From Phenylobacterium sp. (lineage in GTDB: Bacteria > Pseudomonadota > Alphaproteobacteria > Caulobacterales > Caulobacteraceae), in assembly GCF_019636135.1 (NCBI RefSeq), contig NZ_JAHBYD010000018.1, positions 44,153 through 108,152 of the forward strand: 64,000 nt of DNA. Reading direction: 5' to 3'. A program made the position numbers and the translations under genes. Below the pieces are notes generated by a model. The model did no database searches and was not told the DNA's origin. It worked only from the letters and a program-made list of their open reading frames with translations. This document shows positions 59,791-64,000 of this stretch, piece after piece (position 1 is the first letter of the stretch; every line of letters starts with the position of its first letter).

Positions 59791-59948
59791 CCCGATATCC
59801 CTCCCAGGGGCCGCGGCCGGGCTCTTCGCTCCGGGCCGGGTCCATTCGCAATACGATGCTACGTCAGATCATAACGGAGCAGACCCGCGTTGCATCATTA
59901 TTTCTAATCAATGTTCAGATGAGCCTGCGCGCACACGTCGCAGAGGCG

Positions 59949-60115
59949 TTCCCTCCCTTGATGGGGAGGGACAGGCCGCGGAGCGGCCAGGGTGGGGAGG
60001 CCTGATCCAGAACTCGGCGAAGAGAGATTGACCAACCCCGACGCGCCCGCGTCCCGGCCCACACTTCCCCACCCTGACGGCTTCGCCGTCTGTCCCTCCC
60101 CATTAAGGGAGGGAA
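59949..60115. repeat. TTCCCTCCCTTGATGGGGAG inverted repeat with covarying side hairpins
   Basis: Left arm TTCCCTCCCTTGATGGGGAG-GGACA, side hairpin GGCCGC-GGA-GCGGCC, AGGGTGGGGA; right arm TCCCCACCCT, GACGGC-TTC-GCCGTC, TGTCCCTCCCCATTAAGGGA-GGGAA. The outer arms pair with few mismatches, but the side hairpins differ in sequence while each remains self-complementary. The 394-bp gap holds no gene; 59850-59925 is AT-rich (CATCATTATTTCTAATCAAT) and may carry the promoter of the redox lipoprotein gene. Confidence 0.85.
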
Positions 60116-60184
60116 GTCAGAACTTGGGAGGGGCGACGGCCGCGGCGCAGAGCGCGAGAGCGGCGGCCAAGGCGCGCGTGCGAC

Positions 60185-60538
60185 CTACCACCGCGTGACC
60201 ACCACGTTTTTGCCGTTGGCGCGCTCCTGCTGGATGAAGACGTTGCGCTCGTTCTCGACGCCGTCGCGGTCGGGGGTGGCGTTGGGCGGCCGGCAGCCGC
60301 TGGCGAGGATGGTGGAGACCCCATAGGTGGCCCGCACGGTGTTCACGAACGCCTGCACGGCCTGGCTGAGGTCGGTGTTCGCCGCGTAGCGCACGCTGTC
60401 CGTGACGTAGACGCGGCCGTAGCCGTCGGTCCAGGCGTAGCAATAGTAGTGCGTGCCCTGGCCGGATTGCGCCGCGGCGGGGCCGGCGCCCATCGCCACG
60501 GCAAGACCGGCGGCGAGGGCCAGGACGGTCGTCTTCAT
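60185..60538 (-). CDS. small secreted protein of unknown function, 117 aa
   Basis: Signal peptide MKTTVLALAAGLAVAMGAGP with cleavage after AAA-Q. The mature part has THYYCYAWTDGYGRVYVTDS, LSQAVQAFVNTVRATYGVST and ILASGCRPPNATPDRDGVEN; two Cys may pair. No family recognised. GGAG lies upstream of the ATG at 60538; the longer frame starting 16 codons upstream would disrupt the signal peptide. It is transcribed toward the repeat at 59949. Confidence 0.72.
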   Translation of the reverse strand: MKTTVLALAAGLAVAMGAGPAAAQSGQGTHYYCYAWTDGYGRVYVTDSVRYAANTDLSQAVQAFVNTVRATYGVSTILASGCRPPNATPDRDGVENERNVFIQQERANGKNVVVTRW

Positions 60539-60680
60539 CGGTGTTCTCCACAACGCGCAGAGGCCCAGCTCTAGCGCCGGTCGCACGGCCGCGGCGAGTA
60601 GACCGATCGGCCTACTCCGGCGGCGCGCCGGAGGGTGCTAGGCCGGCTCGCAGAGCCGGGTGACCGAGGGAGATGAGTTC

Positions 60681-61058
60681 ATGATGCGGGCCGCTTGGGG
60701 CGTCCTCGCCCTCTGTGCGTCGCTGGCGGCCACGCCGGCGCTGGCGCTTTCCGCGGCGGACTGGACGGGGACCTGGCGTGGGCCGCGCGGGGTCATGCAG
60801 ATCAGCGATTTCGACGGGGCGCTGGTGATCGCCGGCGCCGGCGCCAGGGCCGAGTGGACCCAGGGGACCGAAAGCCTGATCTGGGATTTCGACATGGCCT
60901 GCACCGAGAAGACGCTGTCGAAGGACGGCTCGAAGCTGATGCTGCGGACGGTGGGCTGCATCAACGCCCAGTTCAACGGCAAGGTCGCCATCTGCACGCA
61001 CGGCGGGACGCAGATCGTGTGTGTCGGTCCGTTCGGGGAACGCGTGTTCACGCGCTGA
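60681..61058 (+). CDS. small secreted protein of unknown function, 125 aa
   Basis: Signal peptide MMRAAWGVLALCASLAATPA ending near ALA. The mature domain is beta-rich: DWTGTWRGPRGVMQISDFDG, LVIAGAGARAEWTQGTESLI, MLRTVGCINAQFNGKVAIC. The T-G-x-W-x-G start suggests a small lipocalin-like or beta-barrel domain, but no family is named. AGGGAG lies 10 bases before the first ATG of the ATGATG pair. Confidence 0.7.
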   Translation: MMRAAWGVLALCASLAATPALALSAADWTGTWRGPRGVMQISDFDGALVIAGAGARAEWTQGTESLIWDFDMACTEKTLSKDGSKLMLRTVGCINAQFNGKVAICTHGGTQIVCVGPFGERVFTR

Positions 61059-61216
61059 CCGGCTGGCCGCAGTCACGCCCAGAACGCGAGGCGCCCGGCG
61101 ATCCCGGTGACGGCCGCCAGCGCAAAATGGACCCAGGACAATAGGCTCTCCCATGCTCGCGGCGATGGTGCGCCGCGCGGGGGTGATGAAGGCCGGAAGC
61201 GGCCGCACGATCAAGG

Positions 61217-62533
61217 TCAGGGCGGCGCCGGGCGCGCGGTCAGGTCGTCGCGGACGACGGCGCCGCCCTTCATGACGAAGGCGACGCGCTCCAGTTCGGT
61301 GATGTCCTTGAGCGGGTCGCCGGCGACGGCGATGAGGTCGGCGTAGCGGCCGGGGGCGACGGCGCCGATGTCGGGCGAGCCGATCAGCTCGGCGGCGTTG
61401 CGGGTGGCCGTCAGGATAGCGCCGGCGGGCGACATGCCGAGGTCGGTCATCACCTTGAACTCGCGCGCGCTGCCGTCGAAGGGGACGAGGCCGGTGACGT
61501 CGGTTCCGAAGGCGATCTTCACACCCGCGCGGTTGGCCTCGCGGAACATGCCGCGGAGCTGGTCGACGACGATGCGGGCCTTCTCGGCCGGCGAAGGGCC
61601 GCCGATCGACGGGCGCTGGTCGGCACGCTCGGCCACCAGTTGCGGGACCAGCACGGTCGGGACGAGGAAGGCGCCGCGGGCCTTGTAGAGCCGGAAGCTC
61701 TCGGCGTCGCCGTAGGCGCCGTGCTCGATGGAGTCGGCGCCGAGGCGCAGCGCCGCGTCGATGGCGGCCTTGCTGTGGGCGTGTGCGGCGACCTTCATGC
61801 CCAGGCCGTGGGCGGTGTCGACGACGGCGCGGATCTCGTCGTCGGTCATCAGCTTGGCCTGCGGATTGGTGCTGTCGCCGGGCACGCCGACGGCGCCGGA
61901 GGGCAGGATCTTGATGAGGTCGGCGCCGCGGCGCTTATGGTCGCGCACCTCGCGGATGGCGGCCTCGGGGCCATCGACCACGCTGTGGCCCCAGTCGTCG
62001 TTGTGCCAGCTCTCGTCGATGCCGGCGCGCGGATCGGTCGGGCCGCCGGTGGGGCCCAGGTACTCCAGCGAGATCCACATGCGCGGGCCGGGGACGTCGC
62101 CGCGGGCGATGGCCTTCTTCAGCGCCAGGTCCGTGCCGCCCTCGGCGCCGAGGTTCCGGATCGAGGTGAAGCCGGCCATCAGGAGCTTGCGCACATTGCC
62201 GGTGGCCTTCAGCACGTCCTCCATGTCGCTGCCGGTCAGGCGCTCGGCGAAGCCGCCGCGGCGGTAGGTGACGTGGGTGTGGCTGTCGATCAGGCCCGGC
62301 AGCACGGTGGCGCGCGAGAGGTCGACGACGCGGGCGCCGGCGGGGGTGACGAAGCCGGGCTCGACCGCCGCGATGCGCTCGTCGCGGATCACCACCGAGA
62401 CGCGCTCGCGCACGGGGCCGCCCGTGCCGTCGATCAGCCGCCCGGCGTGGACGACCACGTCGGCGGCGGTGGCCGCGGAGGCGCCGGCGAAGGCGGCCAG
62501 CGCCGCCAGCAGGCCGAGGAGAGCGCGTGTCAT
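61217..62533 (-). CDS. amidohydrolase family protein, exported
   Basis: A 438-residue metal-dependent hydrolase with a signal peptide (MTRALLGLLAALAAFAGASA). VLPGLIDSHTHVTYRRGG has the HxH metal motif, DLIKILPSGAVGVPGDSTNP includes the bridging-Lys region, MKVAAHAHSKAAIDAALRLG and ADSIEHGAYGDAESF carry the His ligands, and KIAFGTDVTGLVPFDGSARE the Asp. It belongs to the imidazolonepropionase/prolidase-like group of exported amidohydrolases, which often cut Xaa-Pro peptides; substrate not assigned. Confidence 0.9.
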   Translation of the reverse strand: MTRALLGLLAALAAFAGASAATAADVVVHAGRLIDGTGGPVRERVSVVIRDERIAAVEPGFVTPAGARVVDLSRATVLPGLIDSHTHVTYRRGGFAERLTGSDMEDVLKATGNVRKLLMAGFTSIRNLGAEGGTDLALKKAIARGDVPGPRMWISLEYLGPTGGPTDPRAGIDESWHNDDWGHSVVDGPEAAIREVRDHKRRGADLIKILPSGAVGVPGDSTNPQAKLMTDDEIRAVVDTAHGLGMKVAAHAHSKAAIDAALRLGADSIEHGAYGDAESFRLYKARGAFLVPTVLVPQLVAERADQRPSIGGPSPAEKARIVVDQLRGMFREANRAGVKIAFGTDVTGLVPFDGSAREFKVMTDLGMSPAGAILTATRNAAELIGSPDIGAVAPGRYADLIAVAGDPLKDITELERVAFVMKGGAVVRDDLTARPAPP

Positions 62534-62704
62534 GCGAGGAACCCCCTTGCGAGGGGCGCATGATAGCCGGGCGCGGGGAAGGTTCTATTCGGAGTGCGCG
62601 GGGCGGGCCTGCCGGGCCGCAAGGTCTATGCGCGGCGAAGCGGCTGCGTGCATACCGGCGGTCGCCGGGCGTTGGAGCGCCTCCATTCGGCCCTCAACTC
62701 CCAG

Positions 62705-62836
62705 GACGTCATGGCCGGGCCTGTCCCGGCCACCCATGAACTCAGACGTTGCGGGTTGTCTGCGGCGTCGAGCTCACGGACTTTCTTGGCCCAATCGGTG
62801 TCTATGGGTGGCCGGGACAAGCCCGGCCATGACGTT
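62705..62836. repeat. GTCATGGCCGGG..CCCATG inverted repeat
   Basis: Left arm GACGTCATGGCCGGGCCTGT-CCCGGCCACCCATGAACTC and right arm GGTGTCTATGGGTGGCCGGG-ACAAGCCCGGCCATGACGTT are inverses; each arm has its own CCGGG-CCTGT-CCCGG or CCGGG-ACAAG-CCCGG hairpin. Same family as 48063 (shared CCCATGAAC edge). The ~55-bp centre and the rest of the 325-bp gap contain no gene. Confidence 0.85.
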
Positions 62837-62858
62837 CAGATGGAGGGAAAGCTGTGCC

Positions 62859-64000
62859 TCAGGCGCTGAGGACGCCCAGGCGGCCGAGTTGGACGGTCAT
62901 GGCGGGGCCGATGGCCTGGGCGCGGCGGGCGGCGGCGGTGCGGAGGCCCTCGGCGCTGGTGATGGCCTGGCCGTCCATCTTCGCGGTCTGGCCGGCCTTG
63001 GCGAGGCGGCGCCAGGCGGCGTCGAAGTCGCCGCCGACCAGGTGGAGGAGCGCCAGGCGGTCCTGCGGCGGCAGCAGCACCTGGGTGCCCGCCACCGGCG
63101 AGGCGAAGGGCATGGGGCCGGCGGAGTCGATCGCCTCGTCCAGCACCAGGGCGTTGAGGCGGGACGAGATCCGCGGCCGGCCGGCGGGGGCCTGCGCGTA
63201 GGGCCGCGGCAGGAGGTGGACCAGCTTCAGGGCGGCGAGGCGCTGCACGACCTGGGCGGCGTCGGCGCCGAGGCGGGGGTCGGCGAGGACGTCGGCGAGC
63301 GGCGCGGCCTGGCCGTCGACGCGCTCCAGCACCGCGCCGTACGGGGCCGCGCGTAGGTCGACGCCGGTGCGCCCGGAGAGGTCGCGGCGCTCGTCGGCCA
63401 GCGGCCCGCGGGTGAGGCGATCGACCCACATCCGCGGCGGCTCGACCGCGGGCGCCCCGCCATCGCGCATCAGCACGTCCATGCGGCTGTGGGTGTTGCG
63501 CACGGCGTCCATCAGCATCTCGCGCGCGGTGGGGGCGAGGCCCTGGAGGTCGGCGCGGAGCGCGTCGGGGGCGGTGAGCGCCAGGTCGTTCAGCTCGAGC
63601 TGGGCGTTGGCGACGTAGGCCAGGCCGTGCGGCGCGGCCTCGTCGACGGCGTCGCGGGCCGAGAGGCTGAGGCTGCGGGCGTTCAGGACCTCGTGGGCCA
63701 TGCCGCGCGGGTCCTGGCTCTCGATCTGGCCGAACCAGGCGTCGGCCTGCGGGTTCACGCGGAAGAACCGCGCCTGGGCCTTGCGCAGGCGCCCGATCAC
63801 CGCGCAGGCGGCGCGGAAGCGCTCGACGCTGTCGCCCGGCAGGCCCGCGGCCACCTCGCGGATCAGGGCGTAGAGGGCGTCGATCTGGGCGTTGCCGGGC
63901 AGGGCGGCGTAGTGGAGGAAGACCGCCCCGTCGGGCGCGAGCCGCTCGCCCAGGAAGGCCATGCAGGCGGCGCGGAGCTCGGGCGGCAGCCAGGAATAGA
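62859..64000 (-). CDS. methyltransferase regulatory domain protein, 5' end missing
   Basis: The frame is open to the window edge, so the N-terminus is outside; at least 379 residues are visible. YSWLPPELRAACMAFLGERL followed by APDGAVFLHYAALPGN is the end of a class I SAM-methyltransferase domain of the type fused to a methyltransferase regulatory domain. The middle (LNARSLSLSARDAVDEAAPH, GLAYVANAQLELNDLALTAP) and the C-terminal winged-helix-like part (VVQRLAALKLVHLLPRPYAQ) suit that family. An ATG at 63962 lies inside the methyltransferase domain and is not the true start. Confidence 0.82.
   Translation of the reverse strand, partial: YSWLPPELRAACMAFLGERLAPDGAVFLHYAALPGNAQIDALYALIREVAAGLPGDSVERFRAACAVIGRLRKAQARFFRVNPQADAWFGQIESQDPRGMAHEVLNARSLSLSARDAVDEAAPHGLAYVANAQLELNDLALTAPDALRADLQGLAPTAREMLMDAVRNTHSRMDVLMRDGGAPAVEPPRMWVDRLTRGPLADERRDLSGRTGVDLRAAPYGAVLERVDGQAAPLADVLADPRLGADAAQVVQRLAALKLVHLLPRPYAQAPAGRPRISSRLNALVLDEAIDSAGPMPFASPVAGTQVLLPPQDRLALLHLVGGDFDAAWRRLAKAGQTAKMDGQAITSAEGLRTAAARRAQAIGPAMTVQLGRLGVLSA

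Noticed and set aside
61070..61200. Short minus-strand peptide ending in a hydrophobic WVHFALAAVTGIAGRLAFWA-like segment
   Set aside because: It looks like a membrane-protein C-terminus, but there is no start codon before an upstream stop and the gap is only ~160 bp; too little to call a gene or pseudogene.

Overview
The window is a GC-rich alphaproteobacterial chromosome segment, most likely from Caulobacterales (Phenylobacterium/Caulobacter-like). The signs are two secreted proteins with PEPxxWA-type C-terminal sorting tails, the order ruvC..ruvA-ruvB-ybgC-tolQRAB-pal-ybgF-tilS, an alphaproteobacterial sdhCDAB operon, a split pntAA-pntAB-pntB transhydrogenase next to an aa3-oxidase subunit IV gene, and an HWE-type histidine kinase. 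No rRNA, tRNA, CRISPR array, complete insertion sequence or intact prophage was seen.

Layout. 1-9 kb: a truncated membrane wHTH protein, a PRC-barrel protein, secreted proteins, a DmeF-type metal exporter, a nitrobindin-like protein, a His-rich CobW GTPase, a DUF72 protein and a histidine kinase. 9-15.6 kb: a dienoyl-CoA-reductase-like SDR, a TetR regulator, a quinone oxidoreductase, a citrate synthase diverging from a frameshifted HTH-citrate synthase relative, and a LysR regulator. 15.8-19.3 kb: sdhCDAB. 19.5-23.4 kb: a TetR regulator and a complete CYP153 hydroxylase unit (P450, ferredoxin reductase, ferredoxin). 23.4-27.4 kb: membrane proteins, a site-2-protease-like peptidase, a PEP-CTERM protein and an unidentified protein. 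27.5-40.2 kb: the ruv and tol-pal block, split between ruvC and ruvA by about 3.5 kb of repeats, a terminase-like fragment, an Stf0 sulfotransferase and a lipoprotein hydrolase. 40.2-48 kb: hydrolase, aldo/keto reductase, M23 peptidase, a large autotransporter, and a divergent XRE plus membrane-anchored RTX pair. 48-53 kb: the transhydrogenase operon and a hydrolase. 53.5-64 kb: an S8 peptidase autotransporter with seven heptapeptide repeats, a hydroxyacid dehydrogenase, a redoxin-cytochrome-copper-EF-hand fusion lipoprotein, small secreted proteins, an amidohydrolase and a partial methyltransferase-related protein.

The most unusual content is between the genes. About ten loci carry one composite architecture: a side hairpin, a GATTCA-like linker, AACC, then three sequence units spaced 10 bp apart, a variable centre, the inverted units, GGTT, a linker ending in GAC, and a second side hairpin. 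The unit sequence differs between loci but the phasing and termini are kept. One locus encloses the C-terminal remnant of a GxxExxY (PD-(D/E)XK-like) protein, and two enclose other repeats. A second family (CTCCCCC...GGTGGAGGGGG) has side-hairpin stems that change by compensating base pairs between copies, which is evidence of selected secondary structure. These repeats also form the 3' end of ruvC, cover the upstream in-frame ATG of tilS, and separate ruvA from ruvB.
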